From Streptosporangiaceae bacterium (lineage in GTDB: Bacteria > Actinomycetota > Actinomycetes > Streptosporangiales > Streptosporangiaceae), in the NCBI GenBank assembly GCA_030041195.1, contig JASHOI010000550.1, forward strand, positions 1 to 10,237: a stretch of DNA of 10,237 nt, in the 5' to 3' direction. Below, piece by piece: positions 1-8,943 of this stretch (the first letter of the stretch is position 1; the number at the start of each line of letters is the position of its first letter). Under the pieces are notes generated by a model. The model saw only the letters and a list, made by a program, of their open reading frames with translations. It was not told where the DNA came from and searched no databases. A program made the position numbers and the translations under genes.

Positions 1-872
1 AACCGCTGCCGCAGCGCGGCGACCCGCCGGCCGGCGAGTCGGCGCTGCCCCGCCGTACCAACCGCACGCGCCGTTCCGGCCGGCACCGCAGCGCGCACCG
101 GCTGAGCCTCCCGTCGGACGCGCCGACCCTGCTGATCGCCGTGCCGGGCAGCGCGAGCGCGGCGAGCGACAACGTGAGCGGACAGATCGCCGAGTCCGCC
201 GCTGAGTCGTGCCAGGGCGCTCACATCCAGGTGGCCTACCTGGAGGGCGGGGAGCGCAGCCTGACCGAGGCGCTCTCCGCACCGGCGCAGGGGCCGTGGC
301 CGGCCCTGGCCGTCGTGGTGCCGCTGCTGGCCGGGCCCCATCCGCGCGCGGACGCCGCGCTGCAGCGGGCCGTCGCCGGTGCAGCCGGACAGGTCGTGCT
401 CGCGGAGCATCTCGGCCCGCACCCGCTGCTCGCCGAGGCCCTGCATGCCCGCCTGGCCCAGGTGGGGCTGGCGCGGGAGAGCCGGGCCCGGGGGCTCAGC
501 ATCAGCAACGCGGCCAACGGCGTCCTGGTGCTGGCCGACCGCGGCGATGACGCCGTCCGCGCTGCCGGGGTGGCAGCGGTCCTGCTGGCCGGCCGGCTCG
601 CCGCCCCGGCCATGCACGCCTCCATCGATGATCCGCAGGGCGTTGCCGCCGCTGTGATGCGGCTCCGAGAGATGGGAGCCTCCCGGGTCGCCCTTGCCCC
701 GTGTGTCATCGGGCCGGAGACCGACCCAGCAGACATCGACGCGGTCAGCGCCGCGACCGGAGCGCTGTCCGCCCCACCGCTCGGCGCCCATCCGGCGATC
801 GCCCAGCTGGTCGCCATGCGTTACGGCAACGCACTCGTCGGGCTGCGTCCGGCAGACAGTTCCCTCGGCTGA
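1..872 (+). CDS. CbiX / sirohydrochlorin chelatase-like protein, 5' end outside the window
   Basis: The frame is open from base 3 to the TGA at 870-872, giving about 289 codons with no convincing internal start. The GTG at 141 would cut through the first beta strand (LLIAVPGSAS), so the true start is probably upstream. After an Arg-rich stretch, two alpha/beta halves follow. The first has LLIAVPGSAS, VAYLEGGERSLTEAL, AVVVPLLAGPHPRADAAL and LGPHPLLAEAL. The second has NGVLVLADRGDD, a helix, RVALAPCVIGP and PPLGAHPAIAQLVAMRYGNAL. This order matches the duplicated CbiX fold, which in authentic enzymes inserts a divalent metal into sirohydrochlorin for siroheme or cobalamin. Oddity: the usual (A)HGS motif at the end of strand 1 reads VPGS, so one catalytic His is missing; the His of the second loop (GPHPRAD) remains. 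It may be a divergent or non-catalytic relative. Family assignment is by motif recall; function is inferred. Confidence 0.72.
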   Translation, partial: PLPQRGDPPAGESALPRRTNRTRRSGRHRSAHRLSLPSDAPTLLIAVPGSASAASDNVSGQIAESAAESCQGAHIQVAYLEGGERSLTEALSAPAQGPWPALAVVVPLLAGPHPRADAALQRAVAGAAGQVVLAEHLGPHPLLAEALHARLAQVGLARESRARGLSISNAANGVLVLADRGDDAVRAAGVAAVLLAGRLAAPAMHASIDDPQGVAAAVMRLREMGASRVALAPCVIGPETDPADIDAVSAATGALSAPPLGAHPAIAQLVAMRYGNALVGLRPADSSLG

Positions 873-888
873 CGGTCGTCGGTGCCCC

Positions 889-917
889 CCGGCAGGGATC
901 GGCGTCCCGCATGCCGG
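889..917 (+). terminator. Stem-loop 17 nt after the CbiX-like gene, probable terminator
   Basis: CCGGCA (889-894) pairs with TGCCGG (912-917), and GGGA (895-898) pairs with TCCC (905-908). This leaves a 3-nt bulge on the right arm and a 6-nt loop. The position just after the stop codon suggests a terminator. There is no T-run after it, which is common in actinobacteria, so this rests on structure and location only. Confidence 0.45.
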
Positions 918-926
918 AATCAGGCA

Positions 927-955
927 TTGACAGGACGATTCCGCTGCGCTGAGCT
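927..955 (+). promoter_or_regulatory. Possible sigma-70-type promoter with a perfect TTGACA box
   Basis: A perfect -35 consensus TTGACA lies at 927-932 in the gap between the CbiX-like gene and the MDMPI-family gene. At 17 bp spacing the -10 position reads TGAGCT, a poor match. The placement about 105 bp upstream of the GTG start at 1061 is right for a promoter of that gene, but the -10 weakness keeps this tentative. Confidence 0.3.
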
Positions 956-1043
956 TCGTACTGCGGACGCCGCCCACGACGGGTGAGGTCTCCCGTCCGG
1001 GCCCGGTCGGCCGCCTCAAGGGAACGCCTGTGCAGATCACCCA

Positions 1044-1051
1044 GAGAGGGG
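1044..1051 (+). promoter_or_regulatory. Ribosome binding site fixing the start at GTG 1061
   Basis: GAGAGGGG lies 9 nt before the GTG at 1061. The frame stays open upstream to another GTG at 983, but that start has no comparable purine tract. The extra 26 residues it would add are Arg/Ser-rich and do not resemble the family N-terminus. Confidence 0.6.
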
Positions 1052-1060
1052 TGCTCGGCT

Positions 1061-1876
1061 GTGAGCGAATGGGATGCGACCTCTTACGAGGGCAAGGACA
1101 CCATCCTGCGCGTCGTCCGGAACGAGGCGGAGCGCATGTTCGAGCTGGCCGAAAGGCCCGGCGCGTGGGAGGCACCGACCGCCTGCGAAAGCTGGAAGGT
1201 CAAGGACATCATCGGCCACCTCATCGACACCACCGAAGGCTACTTCACGGCGTTTGAGACCGCGCGCAGCGGCGCCGAGTCACCCGCCGCCTTCGGGCTG
1301 CCCGGCATGCACGAGCGGGCGGGTGAGCAGGCGATCGCGCTCGGCACGCTTACCCAGCAGGAGGCCATGGACCGGGTGCGCGGCGACCTGGACAAGATGA
1401 TGGGGATCCTGGAGCCGCTGACGCCCGAGGAGTGGACCGGGTTCATGGTCCCGCACTTCTACATGGGCCCGCTGCCGGCGTTCTTCTACGCGGCCGGCCA
1501 GCTCATGGACTACGGCGTGCACACCTGGGACATCCGCCAGGGCACCGGCGAGGGGCACGGGATGACCGGCGACGCCGCCGACCTGCTGGTGCCGTTCATG
1601 TTCGTGCTCTGGCAGTCAACGATCAAGCCCGACGCCGACCTCAGCCCGTTCACGATCGGGATCCGGGTGACCGGCCGGAACGGCGGCGATACCCGGGTTA
1701 CCGTCGGTGAGGAGGGCATGCAGTTCGAGGCGGGCAGCGTAGACGATCTTCCCGCGGTCATTGACTTCGACGCCGGAAGCCTGGTCCTGACCACATTCGG
1801 CCGGAGCAACTCGGGCACGGTGCGCGGCGACGCGGATCTGGCGGACCGCTTCCTGAACCTGTTTTACCGGATCTAG
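1061..1876 (+). CDS. Maleylpyruvate isomerase (MDMPI)/DinB-fold family protein
   Basis: A 271-residue soluble protein. The N-terminal four-helix part has the family signature: Trp/Asp-rich start, PTACESWKVKDIIGHLID around residues 39-56, then YGVHTWDIRQ at 151-160. In the characterised mycothiol-dependent maleylpyruvate isomerase, a metal is bound by His, Glu and His. Here the matching positions are His53, Asp150 (four residues before the second His, where Glu is usual) and His154. Residues from about 195 to the end form a beta-rich C-terminal domain (FTIGIRVTG, TRVTVGEEGMQFEAG, FLNLFYRI) of the kind that follows MDMPI_N domains. Members are thiol-dependent isomerases or transferases, and most have unknown substrates. 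Nothing nearby encodes gentisate or other aromatic catabolism, so the specific reaction is unassigned. It runs convergently into the small gene ending at 1881, with only 4 bp between stops. Confidence 0.82.
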   Translation: MSEWDATSYEGKDTILRVVRNEAERMFELAERPGAWEAPTACESWKVKDIIGHLIDTTEGYFTAFETARSGAESPAAFGLPGMHERAGEQAIALGTLTQQEAMDRVRGDLDKMMGILEPLTPEEWTGFMVPHFYMGPLPAFFYAAGQLMDYGVHTWDIRQGTGEGHGMTGDAADLLVPFMFVLWQSTIKPDADLSPFTIGIRVTGRNGGDTRVTVGEEGMQFEAGSVDDLPAVIDFDAGSLVLTTFGRSNSGTVRGDADLADRFLNLFYRI

Positions 1877-1880
1877 GCCG

Positions 1881-2126
1881 TTATCGGGTCGAACAGCCGA
1901 ACGGCGCGTGCGCCTCGGCGGCTTCCTGCCAGCGAAGCTGCGCAGCTAGCTCGCCGGCGGTTGCCGCGTGCACGTAGAACGCCGGGGCGCCCTGATGGTA
2001 GTTCTGGATGAAGCCGCCGCGTCGGCAGGCGTGCCAGCCGGTACCCAGATCGGTCCAGATCCGCCAGCCGGGGAAGAGTTCCCCTAGCGCCTCGACGCCG
2101 GCGTCTGCGAGCACTGCTGCACCCAT
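1881..2126 (-). CDS. Small conserved-type protein of unknown function (FPGWRIW type)
   Basis: An 81-residue protein with stop TAA at 1881-1883. ATG 2124-2126 is the only usable start, because upstream codons contain no other start before an in-frame TGA. An AAAGGGGGG purine run lies about 12 nt upstream of the start. The sequence has ELFPGWRIWTDLGTGWHACRRGG, then QNYHQGAPAFYVHAATAGELAAQLRWQEAAEA, so a Trp/Gly-rich beta hairpin is followed by an Ala-rich helix. I recognise the 'FPGW-x-IW ... WHA-RRG ... A-T-A-x-EL-A-A-L' pattern as recurrent in actinobacterial small proteins, but know no function for it. There is no signal peptide, membrane segment or cysteine pair. The competing frame on the same strand gives an Arg-rich shadow translation and was rejected. 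Confidence 0.62.
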   Translation of the reverse strand: MGAAVLADAGVEALGELFPGWRIWTDLGTGWHACRRGGFIQNYHQGAPAFYVHAATAGELAAQLRWQEAAEAHAPFGCSTR

Positions 2127-2280
2127 ACCGCGCCGCCACCCCCCTTTTCCCGTAGCTGCGTAGCCACGATTTGTTCATATCAGAGCTGTCGCCAACAGAG
2201 GAGTACTTCACTTTAATGTCGTGCCTAGGGGATTCCCTAATCCGCGGAAGCATGCTGGTCACGACAATATGCGAGCGGCG
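2127..2280 (-). promoter_or_regulatory. Relatively AT-rich upstream region of the small unknown gene
   Basis: These 154 bp separate the small gene from the stop codon of the phosphatase gene, both on the minus strand. About 2160-2275 is visibly richer in A/T than anything else in the window, as expected of a promoter and leader. It contains a short dyad, TAGGG-4 nt-CCCTA, near 2225-2240. I could not place convincing -35 and -10 boxes. No gene is supported here. Confidence 0.35.
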
Positions 2281-4563
2281 CTAGAGCGCGCGGAACACGA
2301 GCAGCGCAAGGTCATCGGTGGGCGGGTCTGAACCGAATTCACGCACCGTGCGCTGGATTCTCGCGACGACGGATCCCGCGTTCAGTTCCGAGCAATCGCC
2401 GAGCACATCGCGCAGCCCATCGTCGTCGTCGAGGAGGCGGTCACCCGACCGGCGTTCGGTCACCCCGTCGGTCACGCAGAGCAGCACGTCACCGGCGCAC
2501 AGCCGGAAGGTGTTCTGCTCGAACGTGACACCGTCCAGCACTCCGAGCAGCGGCTGGGGTTCCGCCACGGCCTCGACGGCCCCGGACGAGCGCAGCACCA
2601 GCGGCTGCGGGTGCCCGGCGCAGACCAGGGACACGGCGGCCGGCTCTCCGGAGGCTGGCGCCGGGATGAGCTCACCGTGGATCAGCGTGATGAACCGGGC
2701 CCGGGAGCCCTCATCGACGATGAGCGCGTTGAGCCGCTCGAGCACGGTTGGGACGTCGTGGCCCTCCCTGGCCAGGATCCGCAGGGCGTGCCGGGTCAGG
2801 CCGGTCACCGCCGCGGCTTCGGGGCCCTTGCCGCACACGTCGCCGATCGCGAACCGCCAGCGGCCCGGCGTGGCCTCGAACACGTCGTAGAAGTCGCCAC
2901 CGACCTCGTTTCCCTCGCCCGCGGCCTCGTACCCGGCGGCGAGCTCCACGCCGGGAACGTCCGGCAGTTCCGGCGGCAGCAGGCTGCGCTGCAGCGCGTT
3001 GGTGGCCTGGCGCTGTTCCGAGTAGAGCCTGGCATTGTCCAGGGCCAGCGCCACCCGCCTGGTCAGGTCCTCGGCGAGCTCCACGGCCTCTCTGGCCAGG
3101 GCTCCCTCGCGCGGGCGCCCGATCACGAAGATCCCCAGGCTGCGGTCGCGTGCCACCAGCGGCAAGGACCACGCCGGATCCGAGGCCAGCCCGGCCGATG
3201 CGGCGTTGCGCCCGCCGCTGTACGGCCCGCCGGGCGATGCTGCGGCCGCGCTGAGCGACCATTCGCGCGGGCCGTCGCCCGGCCGCACCTGTGGCGCAGG
3301 CACGTCGTTGAGCAGGCTGGTCAGCGCGTCGATGAGGGATTCATCGGCGTGCCAGACATAGGCCGGGCTGAGTTCGCCGTCCTCGCCCGGCAGCAGCGCC
3401 GCGCACCATGCGGCGAGCCGGGGCACAACCAGCTGGGCGGCGAGAGCGACGGTCTTCTGCTGGTCAAGGCTGCCGGCGAGCAGGTCGCTGGCCTCGGCCA
3501 GGAAGCTGAGCCTGGCCCGCCGGATCCGGTCATGCTCGGCCAGCCTGGCCCGCTCGAGCGGCAGCGCCACCCGGTCGGCCACGTGCTGGACCCGGGCCAG
3601 GTCCGCCTTGGCGAACCGGTCCGGCTCGGCCGCCGCGACCGCGAGCATCCCGGTCACCCGGCCGTCCGCCTGAAACGGCACGGTCAGCAGCGAATGCAGC
3701 GGCTCATTCTGGACCTGGGCCAGGTCGGCGCCCCGCTCGGAGAACCGGTTGTAGAGATCAAGGAAGGTGGCCATCCCGGCAGAGTCTGCCGCCGCCTCCT
3801 CGCCGCCGGCCAAGAGCTCCGGTATCCCGCCGCCGACCGCGGCGCGCATCCGCAGCTCGCCGTCCTCGTCGGCGATCAGCGCGTAGGCGGCATCGGCGCC
3901 CGCGGCTTCGCGGGCCAGCTCGACGGCGTGCCCGAGCAGTTCGTCGTAGCCAAGCTGGAGCAGGTCGGCGGTTCGCCGCTGGGCCCGGGCGGCGGGGCCT
4001 GCTTCCCGCGGCCCGGAGCCTGGCATGGCGGGGGTCTCCACGCCGCCCGGCCCGGCGTCAGCCCCGGGTTCTGGCTCCGCGTACCCGGCATCGGGGCCGA
4101 GGCGGAACCAGATCGCCTTGGCCGAGGCCGCGTAGGTCACGCCCCAGGACGAGGAGAGCGCCGCGGGCAGCAGCAGCCCACGGCCGCTTGGCCGGTCCAC
4201 GACGGCCGTGGCGGCTGGCGGTTCAGGGATCACGCGCGCCGGATGCCGGTCTAGGACTGATACCTCCACATTCGTCCCGTCCACCCGGCAGGTAAGTTGC
4301 ACCGGGGTCCCGGCGTGCACGACAGCGTTGGTGACCAGTTCGCTGGCCAGCAGCACGGCGTCGGTCACCAGGTCGTCATCATGGGACATGCCACCCGAAA
4401 TCAGCGTCTCCCGGACGAAACGGCGTGCGGCAGCGGCCGCGGCGGGCTCGGGGTCAAAATCCGCGGCAGCGACGAGGTTCTGGCGTCCGTCCACATTCCT
4501 TCCGGTTACAAACGCTGCCGTTTGCTGCTGGGTGACCTTCCTATCGTGGCAGACTCGTGACAT
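2281..4563 (-). CDS. SpoIIE-family serine phosphatase with N-terminal anti-sigma-type ATPase and two GAF domains
   Basis: A soluble protein of about 760 residues. Residues 34-155 form a HATPase_c_2 (RsbW-like) domain with N-box [13 protein letters not shown] and G2-type GRGLLL; the usual DxGxG loop reads DRHPARV. A Pro/Gly/Ala linker follows. Two GAF-like domains lie at about 200-340 and 345-510; the first has the clear strand pair [20 protein letters not shown] short helix ([21 protein letters not shown]) leads into a PP2C/SpoIIE phosphatase at about 520-760. All metal-binding motifs are intact: GGDFYD (555-560), GDVCGKG, GHPQPL, VTDGVTE and TDDLALLV. Family members dephosphorylate STAS anti-anti-sigma proteins, and RsbW-like domains phosphorylate or bind them, so opposing activities may sit in one chain. 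The start is uncertain: ATG 4561-4563 lacks a good ribosome binding site, and GTG 4492-4494 has GGAAGG close upstream and would remove 23 non-conserved residues. It is divergent from the hybrid kinase gene. Confidence 0.88.
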   Translation of the reverse strand: MSRVCHDRKVTQQQTAAFVTGRNVDGRQNLVAAADFDPEPAAAAAARRFVRETLISGGMSHDDDLVTDAVLLASELVTNAVVHAGTPVQLTCRVDGTNVEVSVLDRHPARVIPEPPAATAVVDRPSGRGLLLPAALSSSWGVTYAASAKAIWFRLGPDAGYAEPEPGADAGPGGVETPAMPGSGPREAGPAARAQRRTADLLQLGYDELLGHAVELAREAAGADAAYALIADEDGELRMRAAVGGGIPELLAGGEEAAADSAGMATFLDLYNRFSERGADLAQVQNEPLHSLLTVPFQADGRVTGMLAVAAAEPDRFAKADLARVQHVADRVALPLERARLAEHDRIRRARLSFLAEASDLLAGSLDQQKTVALAAQLVVPRLAAWCAALLPGEDGELSPAYVWHADESLIDALTSLLNDVPAPQVRPGDGPREWSLSAAAASPGGPYSGGRNAASAGLASDPAWSLPLVARDRSLGIFVIGRPREGALAREAVELAEDLTRRVALALDNARLYSEQRQATNALQRSLLPPELPDVPGVELAAGYEAAGEGNEVGGDFYDVFEATPGRWRFAIGDVCGKGPEAAAVTGLTRHALRILAREGHDVPTVLERLNALIVDEGSRARFITLIHGELIPAPASGEPAAVSLVCAGHPQPLVLRSSGAVEAVAEPQPLLGVLDGVTFEQNTFRLCAGDVLLCVTDGVTERRSGDRLLDDDDGLRDVLGDCSELNAGSVVARIQRTVREFGSDPPTDDLALLVFRAL
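4509..4524. promoter_or_regulatory. Perfect inverted repeat CAAACG-4 nt-CGTTTG, possible operator
   Basis: Six-bp arms, CAAACG (4509-4514) and CGTTTG (4519-4524), flank CTGC near the divergent starts of the phosphatase and hybrid kinase genes. If the phosphatase starts at GTG 4494, the dyad falls in its leader and in the shared promoter region. If it starts at 4563, the dyad is inside the coding region. The A/T-containing arms stand out in very GC-rich surroundings. No cognate regulator is encoded in the window. Confidence 0.3.
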
Positions 4564-4627
4564 TGGCACATCGGGGAAGCGCAGTCCAATCCCGCGGCTG
4601 CCAGGCCGGGCAGTGTGGGCCATGGGC

Positions 4628-4638
4628 GGAGGAGAGGA
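4628..4638 (+). promoter_or_regulatory. Strong ribosome binding site of the hybrid kinase gene
   Basis: GGAGGAGAGGA ends 6 nt before ATG 4645. It favours this ATG over the in-frame GTG at 4615, which would place the ribosome binding site inside the coding sequence. Confidence 0.7.
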
Positions 4639-4644
4639 CACGCG

Positions 4645-7954
<3,310 letters not shown>

Positions 7955-7956
<2 letters not shown>

Positions 7957-7959
7957 GAG
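7955..7959 (+). promoter_or_regulatory. Ribosome binding site overlapping the kinase stop codon
   Basis: AGGAG overlaps the TAG stop (7954-7956) of the hybrid kinase gene and sits 7 nt before GTG 7967. This fixes the receiver start and suggests translational coupling of the two genes. Confidence 0.7.
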
Positions 7960-7966
7960 CACCCAG

Positions 7967-8614
7967 GTGGCAGAGAAGGCCAGGATCCTGCTGGTTGACG
8001 ACCGCGCGGAGAACATCGTCGCGCTCGAGGCGATCCTCAGCTCGCTGAACCAGACGCTGGTGCCGGCGAGGTCGGGGGACGCCGCGCTCAAGGCGCTGCT
8101 CAGCGACGAGTTCGCGGTCATCCTGCTGGACGTGCTGATGCCGGGCATGGACGGGTTCGAGACCGCCGCGCACATCAAGCGCCGCCCCAAGACCCGCGAC
8201 GTGCCGATCATCTTCCTCACCGCGCGCAACGCAGAGCCCGACTACGCGTTCCGCAGCTACTCGGCCGGCGCCGTTGACTACATCGCCAAGCCGTTCGACC
8301 CCTGGGTGCTGCGCGCCAAGGTCTCGGTCTTCGTCGACCTGTACACGAAGAGCCGCCAGCTCAGCGACCAGGCAGCGATGCTGCGCGCGCAGCTCGGGGA
8401 CTCGCTGGCCGCGGCCGAAGCGGTCCGGGCGGACGCGGACCCGGTGCTCGCCGAGCTGTCCGCGCGGCTGGCCGCGGTCGAGGACATGGTCACGGTGCTG
8501 TCCGGGCAGGCCGCCAGTGCGCCGGATTCCGCCATCGCCGAGTCCATGCGCCAGCTGGAGCACCGCGTGGCGCGGCTGCGCGGCGTCTTCGACGCCCTGC
8601 GCGTCGACACCTGA
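7967..8614 (+). CDS. Single-receiver response regulator with helical C-terminal tail, no output domain
   Basis: A 215-residue protein. Residues 5-125 are a complete receiver domain: acidic pair Asp11-Asp12, phospho-acceptor Asp55 in LLDVLMPGMDGFETA, Thr85 in IFLTAR, and Lys108 in DYIAKPFDPWVLRAKVSVFVDLY. The remaining 90 residues are Ala/Leu/Glu/Arg-rich and look helical, probably coiled coil (SDQAAMLRAQLGDSLAAAEAV, then MRQLEHRVARLRGVFDAL). No helix-turn-helix, GGDEF, HD-GYP or phosphatase domain is visible. The start is GTG with a ribosome binding site overlapping the preceding stop codon. Lying 10 bp behind the hybrid kinase gene, it is the likely phosphotransfer partner, either from His701 directly or as a second acceptor alongside the kinase's own receiver. 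Its output is probably by protein contact or dimerisation through the tail. That role is inferred. Confidence 0.88.
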   Translation: MAEKARILLVDDRAENIVALEAILSSLNQTLVPARSGDAALKALLSDEFAVILLDVLMPGMDGFETAAHIKRRPKTRDVPIIFLTARNAEPDYAFRSYSAGAVDYIAKPFDPWVLRAKVSVFVDLYTKSRQLSDQAAMLRAQLGDSLAAAEAVRADADPVLAELSARLAAVEDMVTVLSGQAASAPDSAIAESMRQLEHRVARLRGVFDALRVDT

Positions 8615-8687
8615 CCTCCGGGTCCGGGTCACGCCCCGGCTCGGCGTTCCGGCCGCCGCCTGGGTCCCCCCACCCCCCCACCCGTTC

Positions 8688-8737
8688 CGTCGATGTACCA
8701 ATGAGCACGTTCTATTAGGCCCATCGGTACATCGACG
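8688..8737. repeat. Perfect 12-bp inverted repeat with 26-nt spacer
   Basis: CGTCGATGTACC (8688-8699) is the exact reverse complement of GGTACATCGACG (8726-8737). The 26-nt spacer is A/T-richer than its surroundings. It could be a long hairpin in RNA, a paired binding site, or a small mobile-element or palindromic-repeat remnant. No T-run follows on the plus strand, so a simple intrinsic terminator is not the obvious reading. Confidence 0.75.
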
Positions 8738-8854
8738 CCGCCGCCCCACCCACGCGCACCGACGGCACCGCCCAAGCCACCCCACAACTCCCCCACCAGT
8801 CCCACCGGTCACAGCCCGAGGGCCGGCCGCTCCTTGGGCAGGCGATGCCCGATG

Positions 8855-8903
8855 ATCTAGGAGCTTCGAGTGCTTTATCTGCGCGCGAGCCTCCTAGATT
8901 TTT
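8855..8903 (+). terminator. Inverted repeat with T-run, candidate terminator of the kinase-receiver operon
   Basis: ATCTAGGAG (8855-8863) pairs perfectly with CTCCTAGAT (8891-8899), and five T residues lie at 8899-8903. After one mismatch the stem can continue inward with about four more pairs (TTCG with CGAG, including one G-T). The T-run side fits termination of plus-strand transcripts 240 nt after the receiver gene. On the other strand the same stem lies 45 nt after the ligase gene, so it may act in both directions. Confidence 0.5.
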
Positions 8904-8943
8904 GATCTTGAACGTGGCGGGAGGAGGGCACGGCGGCGCTGCG

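Larger units (their letters stand above)
8615..8943. other. 329-bp intergenic region between convergent genes
   Basis: No coding region is supported here. From left to right it holds a small GC hairpin (CCGGG 8624-8628 with CCCGG 8635-8639) 9 nt after the receiver gene stop; a C-rich tract with runs of six and seven C (about 8665-8684); a perfect 12-bp inverted repeat (8688-8737); a G-poor, C/A-rich stretch (about 8738-8812); and a 9-bp inverted repeat followed by a T-run (8855-8903). The A/T content rises around 8700-8716 and 8850-8910, unlike the flanking coding DNA. Open frames crossing this interval translate into Arg/Pro/Ser-rich sequence and are treated as spurious. Confidence 0.7.

Noticed and set aside
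983..1060. Upstream GTG start for the MDMPI-family gene
   Set aside because: The added 26 residues are Arg/Ser-rich and unlike the family; a clear purine-rich ribosome binding site instead precedes GTG 1061.
1873..2262. A 129-codon minus-strand frame overlapping the small unknown gene
   Set aside because: Its C-terminal two thirds are an Arg-rich frame-shifted reading of the small gene, whose own frame has a coherent Trp/Gly and helix pattern.
2611..4254. A 547-codon open frame antisense to the SpoIIE phosphatase gene
   Set aside because: Gly/Arg/Pro-rich translation without domain motifs, while the opposite strand carries complete ATPase, GAF and phosphatase signatures.
8845..8915. Possible tRNA or attachment-site remnant near the TTCGAGT sequence
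   Set aside because: No acceptor stem, anticodon arm or correct T-arm spacing can be built; the only strong pairing is the 9-bp inverted repeat.
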